From: Paenibacillus curdlanolyticus YK9
Lineage (GTDB): Bacteria; Bacillota; Bacilli; Paenibacillales; Paenibacillaceae
Direction of reading: 5' to 3'
NCBI RefSeq assembly: GCF_000179615.1
Contig: NZ_AEDD01000007.1
Coordinates: forward strand, 1-64,000
Length of the DNA: 64,000 bases
A program made the position numbers and the translations under genes. Position 1 is the first letter of the stretch. The number at the start of each line of letters is the position of its first letter. Shown here one piece after another: positions 8,488-16,879 of the stretch. A model generated the notes under the pieces. It searched no databases. It was not told the origin of the DNA and saw only the letters and a list, made by a program, of their open reading frames with translations.

Positions 8488-10572
8488 TTATACGGCGCAG
8501 CTGATGCACTCCTCTACGCTTAAGCGGTTTGTCCGCGTGTAGTAGAGCGATTTAAGCCCTTTTTTGGCAGCATAAATGTAGTAACGGGACAGCTCGCGCG
8601 TCGTAACATCGCTGTTTACGTGCAGAACCGTCGAAATTCCTTGGTCAATATGCTGAGAAATCTCAGCGATCATGTCGATCACTTTGAATTGGTCCATCTG
8701 ATACGCCGATTTGTAGAAGAAGTAGTTATCCTGCGCCAGATAAGGCATTGGATAGTACGTCGTCGAGTTCGCGTACGTGCGCGTCTCGATGTGCTCAACG
8801 ACCGGCATAACGCTCGACGTCGCATTTTGAATATACGAGATGCTTTGCGTCGGCGCGATTGCCAAACGATAAGCGTGATATACGCCATGCTTCATCACTT
8901 GCGCCTTCAGCTCAGCCCAGTCATCCGGAGACGGAATGTGCATCTCGCCGAACAGCTCAAGCGCGCGAGCTGTCTGTGGACGGAAATCCGTCGACAGGTA
9001 GCGGTCGAAATAGTTGCCATTCGCATACTCGGATTGCTCGAATCCTTTGAACGTTTCGCCGCGGTCGCGGGCGATGTGCATGCTCTTCTCCAGCGAGTAG
9101 AAGTTCATCATCATGAAGAACGTACGGGCAAAATCACGCGCCTCTTCGCTCTCATAAGCGATTTTATTCTTCGCCAGATAACCGTTCAGGTTCATTGCGC
9201 CAAGGCCGACGGAATGCAATTCCTCGTTCGCTTTGCGAATGCCCGGTGCGTTTGCGATCTGCGCCATGTCGCTGACGGATGTCAAGCCTTCGATGCCTTC
9301 ATGCACGGATTCTTTAATCTTGCCAAGATCCATGACATTTACAATGTTCATCGATGCCAAATTACAGCTAATGTCGCGGCGGATCACATCGGATTGGCCG
9401 TAATCGTTGATCTCCGACGTCTCCTGCAGCTGGAAGATCTCCGTGCACAGGTTCGACATCTTGATCGCGCCGATGCCCTTGAGCGCATGATCCTTGTTGG
9501 CGTTGCTGCGGTTCATAATATATGGATAGCCCGATTCGAGCTGAATCATCGCGATTTTCACGAGCATTTCCCGCGCGCTCATGATCGATTTCTTCTTCAC
9601 GCGCTCGTCAGCGAGCAGCGTGTCGTACATTTCGTCCAGATCCATGTCGTCCATGTGGACGCCGTATGCTTTATGGATGGAATGCGGTCCGAACACGACG
9701 AGCGGTTTATTTTGCGCTGCCAACTCGTAGAACTTGTTCGGTACGATGAGGCCGATCGACAACGTCTTCAGGCGTGTCTTCTCATCGGCGTTGATTTTCT
9801 TGCTATCGAGGAACTCCATGACGTCCCAGCCGAAAATGTTGTAATAGCCTGCGCCCGAGCCTTTGCGTTGGCCCATTTGGTCCGCGTAGGAGAACGCATC
9901 CTCCATCAGCTTCAGCACCGGCATGATGCCTTTGGCCGCGCCTTCAACGCCTTTGATCGGCTCGCCCCGTCCGCGAAGCTTGGACAGATTGACGGCAACG
10001 CCGCCGCCGATTTTGGACAGCTGCATGCACGTTCCGAGCACGTAGTTGATCGAGTTCAGCGAGTCATCCATCTCCAGCAGGAAGCAGGAAACCATTTCGC
10101 CGCGGCGACTTTTGCCTGCGTTCAGGAACGTCGGCGTTGCCGGCTGTACCCGCTGCTCCATCATGGAAACAGCCAATCGTTTCGCTTTGTCGAAGTCGCC
10201 TTCGCCTAGATGCAGGGCAACCATAGCTACGCGATCCGGATATTTCTCCATATAGACCGTACGATCGTCGCTCTTCATGGCGTAGTCCGTATAGAACTTC
10301 GATGCGGCCATGTACGAGGAGAATTGGAAGTTAAAGCCGTGCGTCGAAGCGAAGATCTCTTCTACCTGCTCCGGCGTATATCGTGCGTACACGTCTTCGT
10401 AGAAGTCGTTTTGAATCATATAAGTGACTTGCTCGGTGAAGCTATTGAAGCGCATGCTCTTCGCAGCGACCTCTTCCATGAATGCAGTTACCGCCTCTTG
10501 ATCTTTCTCTAATCGGAAAAATCCGTCCTCGCCGCGCTGCATCAGTTCATTATTGAGCTCAATATGCCGCAA
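8488..10572 (-). CDS. nrdE: Class Ib ribonucleoside-diphosphate reductase, alpha subunit
   Basis: 694 residues. It is the catalytic subunit that reduces NDPs to dNDPs. Typical motifs are ATPTFLNAGKSRRGEMVSCF (first active-site Cys), SNLCTEIFQL (the Asn-Cys-Glu active site) and the C-terminal redox pair in EECISCAV. There is no N-terminal ATP cone, as expected for class Ib. The start is TTG at 10572 with AAGGAG nine bases upstream; translation begins inside the last codons of nrdI, a 14-bp overlap, so the two are translationally coupled. A 529-codon open frame on the other strand is a codon-bias shadow. Confidence 0.97.
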   Translation of the reverse strand: MRHIELNNELMQRGEDGFFRLEKDQEAVTAFMEEVAAKSMRFNSFTEQVTYMIQNDFYEDVYARYTPEQVEEIFASTHGFNFQFSSYMAASKFYTDYAMKSDDRTVYMEKYPDRVAMVALHLGEGDFDKAKRLAVSMMEQRVQPATPTFLNAGKSRRGEMVSCFLLEMDDSLNSINYVLGTCMQLSKIGGGVAVNLSKLRGRGEPIKGVEGAAKGIMPVLKLMEDAFSYADQMGQRKGSGAGYYNIFGWDVMEFLDSKKINADEKTRLKTLSIGLIVPNKFYELAAQNKPLVVFGPHSIHKAYGVHMDDMDLDEMYDTLLADERVKKKSIMSAREMLVKIAMIQLESGYPYIMNRSNANKDHALKGIGAIKMSNLCTEIFQLQETSEINDYGQSDVIRRDISCNLASMNIVNVMDLGKIKESVHEGIEGLTSVSDMAQIANAPGIRKANEELHSVGLGAMNLNGYLAKNKIAYESEEARDFARTFFMMMNFYSLEKSMHIARDRGETFKGFEQSEYANGNYFDRYLSTDFRPQTARALELFGEMHIPSPDDWAELKAQVMKHGVYHAYRLAIAPTQSISYIQNATSSVMPVVEHIETRTYANSTTYYPMPYLAQDNYFFYKSAYQMDQFKVIDMIAEISQHIDQGISTVLHVNSDVTTRELSRYYIYAAKKGLKSLYYTRTNRLSVEECISCAV

Positions 10573-10924
10573 GCTTATTCACTCCTTGCTGAAATTGATC
10601 GACGTCCCGTCCGGTGCCGGACAGCTCGAATTTATGGATAACCGGCACGTTGTACCGTTTGGAAATATCGTCTGCACTGCGAGCGAATGCATCGCCCCAG
10701 TTGCGATTGCCGCTTGCCGATACGCCTTTAAGCTTGCTAGCATTGCGGCCGAGGAATTTCTCCACGCGATCCGGCACTTGTCCGAACCCTGTTGTAAACG
10801 TAACGAGCACGAAAGGCTCCTCCACCATCATGTCTCCATCATTCTCGATTGAGAGTGATTTCATATTCAATTTTTCGACAAAGCGGCGGACGTTACCCGT
10901 CCTCGAATCGTAGACAACTAGCAT
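10559..10924 (-). CDS. nrdI: NrdI flavodoxin-like activase of NrdF
   Basis: 121 residues. It has the flavodoxin-like phosphate loop (YDSRTGNVRRFVEKL), the family motif TTGFGQVPDRVEKFL and GNRNWGDAFARSAD. NrdI is an FMN protein that supplies the oxidant used to assemble the Mn(III)2-tyrosyl radical in NrdF. First gene of the operon; GGAGGGG stands ahead of the ATG. No nrdH glutaredoxin-like gene is in the operon. Confidence 0.96.
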   Translation of the reverse strand: MLVVYDSRTGNVRRFVEKLNMKSLSIENDGDMMVEEPFVLVTFTTGFGQVPDRVEKFLGRNASKLKGVSASGNRNWGDAFARSADDISKRYNVPVIHKFELSGTGRDVDQFQQGVNKLAAY

Positions 10925-10974
10925 GTTTTAGCCCCTCCAGATCTAGCGTTCCGTTCATGTCCCTAACTCTATTA

Positions 10975-10990
10975 AATCAATATGTAGGAT
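10975..10990. promoter_or_regulatory. NrdR box 2 (degenerate)
   Basis: AATCAATATGTAGGAT matches the NrdR consensus at about 11 of 16 positions and is exactly 32 bases from box 1, i.e. three helical turns, the usual spacing of NrdR box pairs. It lies just downstream of the -10. Confidence 0.6.
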
Positions 10991-11000
10991 GACTGAGACA

Positions 11001-11029
11001 ATGATATAACTATATATTGTGCGTGTCAA
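11001..11029 (-). promoter_or_regulatory. nrd operon promoter
   Basis: On the minus strand TTGACA (11029-11024) and TATCAT (11006-11001) are separated by exactly 17 bases; the spacer holds an NrdR box, so repressor binding would block RNA polymerase. Confidence 0.75.
11007..11022. promoter_or_regulatory. NrdR box 1
   Basis: TAACTATATATTGTGC matches the NrdR box consensus ACACTATATATTGTGT at 13 of 16 positions by eye. It lies between -35 and -10 of the nrd promoter. Confidence 0.75.
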
Positions 11030-11187
11030 TGGTCGACGGCCTGCATTTGGCAACAAAAAGTGCTTGACAGAGGACGAGCCCAATCAGGGCAAGGGCTAGC
11101 GGTTTTGTCTGACTTTTCTGCACATATCCGAACGCTGCTAGAGAGAAATGTCGAATGATGGGGAAGGCTATTTACATGAAAAAACAG

Positions 11188-11231
11188 GCTGTTTTTCATA
11201 ACGCTTCATGCAAACAAGTATGAAAAACAGC
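11188..11231. repeat. 13-bp perfect inverted repeat with 18-base loop
   Basis: GCTGTTTTTCATA at 11188-11200 is exactly reverse-complemented by TATGAAAAACAGC at 11219-11231. It is not followed by a T-run on either side, so it is not an ordinary terminator. It lies next to, but separate from, the terminator at 11235-11279. Confidence 0.7.
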
Positions 11232-11234
11232 GCA

Positions 11235-11279
11235 CAAAAAAAGCCGAACGCAGGCATGAAAGCCTCCCTCGACTTTTTC
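11235..11279 (-). terminator. Intrinsic terminator downstream of czrA
   Basis: On the minus strand AAAAAGTCGA pairs with TCGGCTTTTT, with an inner AGGC/GCCT stem, and ends in seven T residues. It lies about 95 bases after the czrA stop and could act in both directions. Confidence 0.65.
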
Positions 11280-11372
11280 AAATAAACGCAGCTTCCTACA
11301 AAATCATACACGTCCTGCCACTGTTAACATCACGGACGACACATCTCGCGCATACAATTGCCTATACTAGAT

Positions 11373-11726
11373 CTAGTCGTGTTCAAGATGCTGAAGGGTC
11401 AGAACGAACAACTGCTCGATATGGTTATCGTCTAATGAATAATAGACGGTCTTGCCTTCTTTCCGGCGCTTCACGATCCGCAGGTTGCGCAAATACCGCA
11501 ATTGATGCGATACAGCTGACTGCCCCATCCCGAGCACGACCGTCAAATCATGCACATTAAGCTCATGTTGGAGCAGCGCATGAATGATTTTGATCCGCGT
11601 CGGGTCTCCAAGCGCCTTAAACAGCTCCGACATGGACGCAGCCGACCGGTCGTCAAGCAGCCCGTCCTTCACCTGAAGCACGATTTCCGGGCTTCCGCCC
11701 TCATCTGTTATTTCATGCTTGTCCAT
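11373..11726 (-). CDS. czrA: ArsR/SmtB family metal-sensing repressor (CzrA type)
   Basis: 117 residues with a winged-helix core (LFKALGDPTRIKIIHALL; GMGQSAVSHQLRYLRNLRIV; wing RRKEGKTVYYSL). The C-terminal helix carries DNH-x10-HLEH, the DxHx10HxxH zinc/cobalt site of CzrA. The alpha-3 Cys site of CadC/SmtB is absent (NVHDL in place of CVCDL). It is transcribed divergently from the cation diffusion facilitator, the classic pairing. It is expected to repress czcD and to release DNA on zinc binding. Confidence 0.92.
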   Translation of the reverse strand: MDKHEITDEGGSPEIVLQVKDGLLDDRSAASMSELFKALGDPTRIKIIHALLQHELNVHDLTVVLGMGQSAVSHQLRYLRNLRIVKRRKEGKTVYYSLDDNHIEQLFVLTLQHLEHD

Positions 11727-11769
11727 CGGTCACGTCACCACCTTTCCCTATTATAACCGTAAAATAGGC

Positions 11770-11798
11770 TTGTAGGAATGACATCGTACTGCTACAAT
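11770..11798 (+). promoter_or_regulatory. czcD promoter
   Basis: TTGTAG (11770-11775) and TACAAT (11793-11798) are separated by 17 bases, about 50 bases ahead of the czcD start. Confidence 0.65.
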
Positions 11799-11805
11799 AA
11801 AGCTA

Positions 11806-11829
11806 ATATATGAGCACTTATTCATATGT
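11806..11829. promoter_or_regulatory. CzrA-type operator
   Basis: ATATGA (11808-11813) and TCATAT (11822-11827) form an inverted repeat separated by 8 bases, close to the 12-2-12 ArsR-family operator. It lies just downstream of the czcD -10 and before its ribosome site. Confidence 0.7.
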
Positions 11830-11849
11830 TAGTTGAGGGGGTACCAATC

Positions 11850-13052
11850 ATGAGCCATAACCACAACAATCCGACGCAAGCTAACGCAAATCGTACAAAA
11901 AGAAACAACGACCAGCATACAGAGTCGCATGAACGCGGCGATGCAATCGACGAGGGACAGCACGGCCACAGCCATGACTCGCATAGCGGCCACGCTTGCA
12001 CGCATGGTCATGCGCACGATGAGCACAACCACGAGCATGCACATGAAGGACACGAGCATAATCATGGGAATGTCCAAAAACAGGGACGCTCGAAACAGGC
12101 TCACGCTCATTCGCACGACCATGGTCACGCCCATCACCATCACGGACACTCGCACGGGCACTCGCATCATGGCCATTCGCACGGACAAGGCAATCGCCGC
12201 GGGCTCGCCATCGCGCTTGGCATTACGGGCGGCATTATGGTGCTGGAATTCGTCGGCGGGCTGTTGACCAGCAGCTTGGCGCTGCTCAGCGACTCCGGCC
12301 ACATGCTGAGCGATACAGCCGCCATCGCGCTAAGCCTCGTCGCCTTCTGGTTCGCGGCGAGGCCTGCGACCGCGGCCAAAACATACGGATTCCATCGCTT
12401 CGAAATATTAGCGGCGCTCTTCAATGCGTTGACCCTGTTCGTCATCGCCGTCCTGATCGCCGTCGAAGCGTACCATCGCCTCGGAGCTCCGCCGCAAGTC
12501 GCCGGGCTGCCAATGATGCTGATCGCCTCCGTCGGGCTGCTTGCCAACCTGATCAGCGCATGGTCGCTTCATCGCCAAGGCGATGTCGAGCATAACTTGA
12601 ACGTTCGCTCGGCTTACCTGCACATCCTTGGCGATGCATTAGGCTCTGTCGGCGCAATCGTCGCCGGGCTGCTCGTCACCGCATTCGGCTGGAACTGGGC
12701 TGACCCGCTCGTTAGCGTACTCGTTGCGCTTCTCATTCTGCGCGGCGCATGGGGCATCCTGAAGTCCGTCATTCACATCTTGATGGAGGGCTCGCCAGAA
12801 GGCATTGCCTGCGATGACGTGAAGCAAACGCTGCTCGCGATCGAAGGCGTGCGCGACGTGCATGATTTGCACATTTGGACCATTACGTCCGGCTTGCCCG
12901 CCTTAAGCGCCCATCTGCTGATCGATGAGCATCAGGACTGCCAGCTGGTGCTGCAGGAAGCGCTGAAGCAGCTCGCTGACGAATATGGCTTGGAGCATGC
13001 AACGCTGCAGCTGGAGAAGTCAGATACGCTTCATAGCCCGTTATCGATTTAG
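11850..13052 (+). CDS. czcD: Cation diffusion facilitator, zinc/cobalt/cadmium efflux
   Basis: 400 residues. The ATG at 11850 follows GAGGGGG by 8 bases; an upstream ATG at 11826 lies inside the operator and has no ribosome site. The first ~110 residues are extremely rich in His, Gly and Asp (repeated HGHSH runs), probably a metal-binding cytosolic tail. Six membrane segments follow, with the transport-site motifs [11 protein letters not shown] in segment 2 and [10 protein letters not shown] in segment 5. The C-terminal ~90 residues form the ferredoxin-like cytosolic domain ([15 protein letters not shown]). The protein exchanges Zn2+ for protons across the membrane. Divergent czrA supplies the control. 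Confidence 0.96.
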   Translation: MSHNHNNPTQANANRTKRNNDQHTESHERGDAIDEGQHGHSHDSHSGHACTHGHAHDEHNHEHAHEGHEHNHGNVQKQGRSKQAHAHSHDHGHAHHHHGHSHGHSHHGHSHGQGNRRGLAIALGITGGIMVLEFVGGLLTSSLALLSDSGHMLSDTAAIALSLVAFWFAARPATAAKTYGFHRFEILAALFNALTLFVIAVLIAVEAYHRLGAPPQVAGLPMMLIASVGLLANLISAWSLHRQGDVEHNLNVRSAYLHILGDALGSVGAIVAGLLVTAFGWNWADPLVSVLVALLILRGAWGILKSVIHILMEGSPEGIACDDVKQTLLAIEGVRDVHDLHIWTITSGLPALSAHLLIDEHQDCQLVLQEALKQLADEYGLEHATLQLEKSDTLHSPLSI

Positions 13053-13076
13053 TGCATTACGCCTACCCGTCTAATC

Positions 13077-13137
13077 AAAAAAGCCCGAACAACCAGCCTT
13101 CCGCCTCGTCGCGAAGAATGATTGTTCGGGCTTTCTT
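13077..13137. terminator. Bidirectional terminator between czcD and bcp
   Basis: AAAAAAGCCCGAACAA and TTGTTCGGGCTTTCTTT form a stem with a loop of about 30 bases; it serves the convergent czcD and bcp genes. Confidence 0.85.
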
Positions 13138-13157
13138 TCCTATGCTTCAAATATGCG

Positions 13158-13655
13158 TTACACCTTGGCCGACTCGGCTGCCGCAATCGCGGCAACGACG
13201 TTGTCTACATGCCCTTTAACCTTCAAGTTGCGCCACTCCTGCACGAGCACGCCCTGCTCGTCAATCAGGAACGTGGAACGAACGATCCCCATATATTCAC
13301 GGCCATACAGCTTCTTTAGCTGCCAGACGCCGTACAGCTCGCATACGGCATGCTCGGCATCCGTCAGCAGCTCGTACGGCAAATCGTACTTGGCGATAAA
13401 TTTACCATGCCGCGCCGTATCGTCCATGCTGATGCCTAGAATGACCGTATTACGCCCCTTCAGCGCAACATGCGCATCGCGGAAATCGCAAGCCTCCTGC
13501 GTGCACGCCGTTGTCATATCCTTCGGATAGAAAAACAGAATAACCTTTTTTCCGATATAATCGCCGAGCGAAACCGGCTTGCCGCCCGAGCCTTCCAATG
13601 TAAACGCCGGCGCCGGCTTGCCCACTTCGGCTGTTGATTGCTTCTTTGTCGCCAT
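13158..13655 (-). CDS. bcp: Thioredoxin-dependent thiol peroxidase (peroxiredoxin Q / Bcp)
   Basis: 165 residues starting at the ATG behind GGAGGGA; the frame extends 21 bases further without a ribosome site. The peroxidatic Cys and the resolving Cys five residues later are in TTACTQEACDFRDAH, typical of atypical 2-Cys Bcp. FFYPKDMT precedes it. It reduces hydrogen and organic peroxides using thioredoxin in the cytosol. It is a single gene between two terminators. Confidence 0.95.
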   Translation of the reverse strand: MATKKQSTAEVGKPAPAFTLEGSGGKPVSLGDYIGKKVILFFYPKDMTTACTQEACDFRDAHVALKGRNTVILGISMDDTARHGKFIAKYDLPYELLTDAEHAVCELYGVWQLKKLYGREYMGIVRSTFLIDEQGVLVQEWRNLKVKGHVDNVVAAIAAAESAKV

Positions 13656-13705
13656 TTCTGGTCTCTCCCTCCGCACTCCTTTATTCCTGTTTCTACATTA
13701 TACGT

Positions 13706-13749
13706 CAAAAAGCCCTCCCTCGCAGCCTCTATAAGCCGCAGGGAGAGCT
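13706..13749 (-). terminator. Terminator of the MMPL transporter gene
   Basis: On the minus strand AGCTCTCCCTGCG pairs with GCGAGGGAGGGCT and is followed by TTTTT, 15 bases after the stop codon. Confidence 0.75.
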
Positions 13750-13764
13750 ATCAATTATTCCGTG

Positions 13765-15996
13765 TTAGGCCTGACGCGATGCCAACGGCTCTTCCGCTTC
13801 AGCTATCTCCACATGCTTGCCTGGCCAAAATGCCGCACGGCCCAGCAGCGCCGTTATCGCAGGCACGAGGAACGGTCGCACGATAAACGTATCGAGCAGG
13901 ACGCCAACGGCCGTCACGATCCCGAATTGGACGAGCACCTGGATCGGTAGCGAAGCCAACACAGCGAACGTGCCTGCCAGAATCACGCCCGCGGACGTGA
14001 TGACCGACCCAGTCTCGCTCACGCCTTCGCTGATCGCGCGGCGAAGCGGCATCCGTTTTCTTTTGTCCCAAATACTCGAAATCATAAAAATGTTGTAATC
14101 TTCGCCCAGCGCGACGAGGAATACGAACGAATAAAGCGGTATCGAACCCGCAATGGCGTCCGCGCCTAGCCCGTAATGAATGATAAGCCAGCCGAGACCC
14201 AGCGCCGAGAAGTAAGAGAGAATGACGGTGCCGATCAAATAGGCGGTCGCTACGACGGAGCGCAGGTAACCGAGCAGCAGCAGCGTAATAAGCCCGATGA
14301 CGACAGGGATAATAATCGACGTATCGCGGTCGCCCGCTTCCTTGGTATCGTATTGGTCCGCCGTCTGTCCGCCGATCCAAACGCGATCCTTAGCGTCATC
14401 GCCCGCTGCATGCAGCGCCGACTGCGCCTTCTCGCGAAGCTGAGGAATCAGCTCCATCGCTTCTAGCGAATAAGGGTTCATCGTCAATGACACGTCGACA
14501 GCAATGATGTTCGGATCGTGCTGGCCTTGCTGCGGCTCCGATACTTGCGCGACGTACGGCAGCTTCGAGAGCTGGCTTTTGAGATCGATGGCCTCGCCTT
14601 TCGTATCGACGATGACCTGCACCGGCGCAAGCTCGCCCGGGGAGAACTGCTCGCCTATAAGGGCGAAGCCTTCACGCGACTCCATGTCTTTCGGGAAGGA
14701 AGACAAAATATCATACGTCACTTCAATTCGCGACGAAAATCCTGCAAGCGTTCCGAGTACGATAAGCGTCGTGATCACAACCGTCCAAGGGCGCCGAACG
14801 ACAATTCGGCCAGTAAAGCCTTGACGTGTTGGCTTCGCGGGAGGAGCCGCTTTGCCTTTCTTACGAGCGCGCTCTGCGATCATCTCCGGCGTGCGCGGCA
14901 CGAATGGATAGAAAGAAGCCCGGCCGATGATCGCCAGCAGCGCTGGTACGAGCGTAAGGCTCGCAACCGCCATGATGAGAATCGACAAGCTGAACGGCAC
15001 AGCAAAGCGATGGTACGCGCCGTATTGCGCTAGCAGCAGCGATAGCAGCGACAGCACGACAGTAAGTCCGCTCATGGCGATGGCGCCGGATGATCCGAAT
15101 ATGGCAAGCCGTAATGCTTTGCCTTTATCCCTCTCCGTGCTAAGCAGCTGACGGAAGCGTGAGATTAAGAAGAGGCAGTAATCCGTTCCAGCTCCGAATA
15201 ATAGTACAGTCATAATCGAAATGCCTTGCGAGTCAACCGTTATCCAGCCTTCTCGCGCCATCCAGCCGAGAATCGGCCCGACGACCATATAGGCGAAGCC
15301 GACTGCGATTAATGGAATGAACGCCAGCACAGGCGAGCGATAAATGAAGAGCAAAATAATGAGAACGAGCAGGACCGTCGCCAGAAGCAGCGAAACGTCC
15401 GCATTTTTGAACAGACCGGTTGCATCGACTTGAATGCCTACAGGTCCGGTTATACGTGCGCTGATGGCATCCTCAGCTCCACGAGCTGATGGGTCAAACA
15501 GGTCGCCATTGAACGTTTTGTTCATATCTGCGCGCAAGCGATCGAGGCTTTCCTTCAACTGATCCGTGTCAGCCTCTTTGCTAAAAAGGACCGGCGTTAC
15601 AATGGTGCTGCCATCCTTGGATAACTGCTGCTGAAGCGCAGGCATCGGCAGCTTATGCAGCGGCGGGATGCTCGTTTGGTACGGCAGCGGATTCGCCTCC
15701 CACTGAGCCGTCAGCTGCTGGAGCTTTTCTAAGTCAGCAGGCTGTAGGCTCCCCTCCCGATGCAGCACTAATAGCGCAGGCACGCTGCTGCCGCTTGGAA
15801 ACTCTTTATCCGCAATCGCAGCAGCCTGTACGGATGGCTTGGCGTCGCTCAAGTTCGCCGCGTTGTTGTTCTCTTGATCTCCCACAGCTGGCAACGCCAG
15901 CGTAAGGACAACCGCGATGGCCAGCCATACGAGCAGCGTAACCCAACGGCCTCTTTTGCCAGTTACATAACGGCCTAGCCCTTTATTCACGTCCAT
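13765..15996 (-). CDS. MMPL/RND family membrane transporter
   Basis: 743 residues from the ATG behind GAGGAG. The architecture is the usual MMPL duplication: one membrane segment at residues 15-35, an external loop domain to about 185, five to six membrane helices, then a second copy with an external domain (about 395-545) and six more helices. Motifs include GAGTDYCLFLISRFRQ in the first half and ALGEDYNIFMISSIWDKRK in the second, both with the membrane Asp-Tyr pair used for proton coupling. The divergent tetR gene and shared operator suggest a drug- or lipid-responsive exporter; the substrate cannot be told. Confidence 0.93.
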   Translation of the reverse strand: MDVNKGLGRYVTGKRGRWVTLLVWLAIAVVLTLALPAVGDQENNNAANLSDAKPSVQAAAIADKEFPSGSSVPALLVLHREGSLQPADLEKLQQLTAQWEANPLPYQTSIPPLHKLPMPALQQQLSKDGSTIVTPVLFSKEADTDQLKESLDRLRADMNKTFNGDLFDPSARGAEDAISARITGPVGIQVDATGLFKNADVSLLLATVLLVLIILLFIYRSPVLAFIPLIAVGFAYMVVGPILGWMAREGWITVDSQGISIMTVLLFGAGTDYCLFLISRFRQLLSTERDKGKALRLAIFGSSGAIAMSGLTVVLSLLSLLLAQYGAYHRFAVPFSLSILIMAVASLTLVPALLAIIGRASFYPFVPRTPEMIAERARKKGKAAPPAKPTRQGFTGRIVVRRPWTVVITTLIVLGTLAGFSSRIEVTYDILSSFPKDMESREGFALIGEQFSPGELAPVQVIVDTKGEAIDLKSQLSKLPYVAQVSEPQQGQHDPNIIAVDVSLTMNPYSLEAMELIPQLREKAQSALHAAGDDAKDRVWIGGQTADQYDTKEAGDRDTSIIIPVVIGLITLLLLGYLRSVVATAYLIGTVILSYFSALGLGWLIIHYGLGADAIAGSIPLYSFVFLVALGEDYNIFMISSIWDKRKRMPLRRAISEGVSETGSVITSAGVILAGTFAVLASLPIQVLVQFGIVTAVGVLLDTFIVRPFLVPAITALLGRAAFWPGKHVEIAEAEEPLASRQA

Positions 15997-16144
15997 GATC
16001 GCTCTCTCCTCTGCCGCTCCCGGTGTGTTCATCCATCGGATAAACCTGTGCGCTTACAATTGCCATATCGCGGGAACGATACTACAATGGTACGTGCTAC
16101 GATCGGGTAACGGTTGTATAATAATGATAGCCAACATAATTATA

Positions 16145-16160
16145 TATACCGTACGGTTAA
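16145..16160. promoter_or_regulatory. TetR-type operator between the MMPL and tetR genes
   Basis: ACCGTACGGT (16148-16157) is a perfect palindrome with A/T flanks (TATACCGTACGGTTAA) and lies in the divergent intergenic region, about 65 bases ahead of the tetR start. Confidence 0.7.
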
Positions 16161-16223
16161 TTAATCAATGTCTAAATTTCAAACATTTCATTTCATAACT
16201 ATCTCATATAGAAGGTGTTCATC

Positions 16224-16850
16224 ATGACCCCACCGCGTACAGCCAAATCGGCTAAATCGCTAGGCAGACCCAAACGCGCTGACCAGAGCGCCCCTACGAA
16301 CGATACGATCATACGAACGGCCTCCAAGCTGTTTATGGAGCACGGCTACGAGCCGATTTCACTGAACCAAATTGCGCAGCTATGCAATGTAACGAAAGCA
16401 TCGCTTTATTACCATTTTGCAAATAAGGCTGTGTTATTCACGGAATCGCTCATTTGGATGCTCACGGTTTCGCGAGTCAATACCGAGAAGCTGCTTGAGC
16501 AAGCGGCAGATATTCGCAGCGGACTCGAAAAGCTGGCGCTAATCAAGATGTCGACGCCTCACATGGATTTTGAGTCCATGATGCGCGATGCTGTGCCCCA
16601 TCTGTCCGAGGAGCAGCTGGCGCGCATCCGCGCAGCTGAGGAAGCGATTCACGATGTGCTCGCGCATTACTTCCGCCAAGCGATAGCCGCTGGTCAAATT
16701 CGCCCCGCGAACCCGCTGCTGCTGTCGCACACGCTTAGCGCTCTCCTCATGCTCGGCAACCGCCGCCACCCCGCCGACCTGTTCCAATCGACCCCCGAGC
16801 TCGCCAAAGCGATGGTCGATTTGTTCTGGAACGGGGTTGCACCGGAGTAA
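16224..16850 (+). CDS. TetR family transcriptional regulator
   Basis: 208 residues from the ATG that follows AGAAGGTG; an upstream in-frame GTG at 16215 overlaps this site and is unlikely. The N-terminal TetR DNA-binding domain is clear (LFMEHGYEPISLNQIAQLCNVTKASLYYHFANKAVLF). The C-terminal ~140 residues are the ligand-binding part and are not diagnostic. It is divergent from the MMPL transporter, which it very likely represses. Confidence 0.93.
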   Translation: MTPPRTAKSAKSLGRPKRADQSAPTNDTIIRTASKLFMEHGYEPISLNQIAQLCNVTKASLYYHFANKAVLFTESLIWMLTVSRVNTEKLLEQAADIRSGLEKLALIKMSTPHMDFESMMRDAVPHLSEEQLARIRAAEEAIHDVLAHYFRQAIAAGQIRPANPLLLSHTLSALLMLGNRRHPADLFQSTPELAKAMVDLFWNGVAPE

Positions 16851-16879
16851 GGGCGGGGCGCTCGGTCGCTTTCACGCCC

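Larger units (their letters stand above)
11030..11372. other. Intergenic region between the nrd promoter and czrA
   Basis: No gene seen. It holds a perfect 13-bp inverted repeat (11188-11200 and 11219-11231) and the terminator of czrA. Confidence 0.5.

Noticed and set aside
8620-10209. 529-codon open frame opposite nrdE (and 301 codons opposite nrdF)
   Set aside because: Shadows of highly expressed, codon-biased genes; low-sense His/Arg/Val-rich products.
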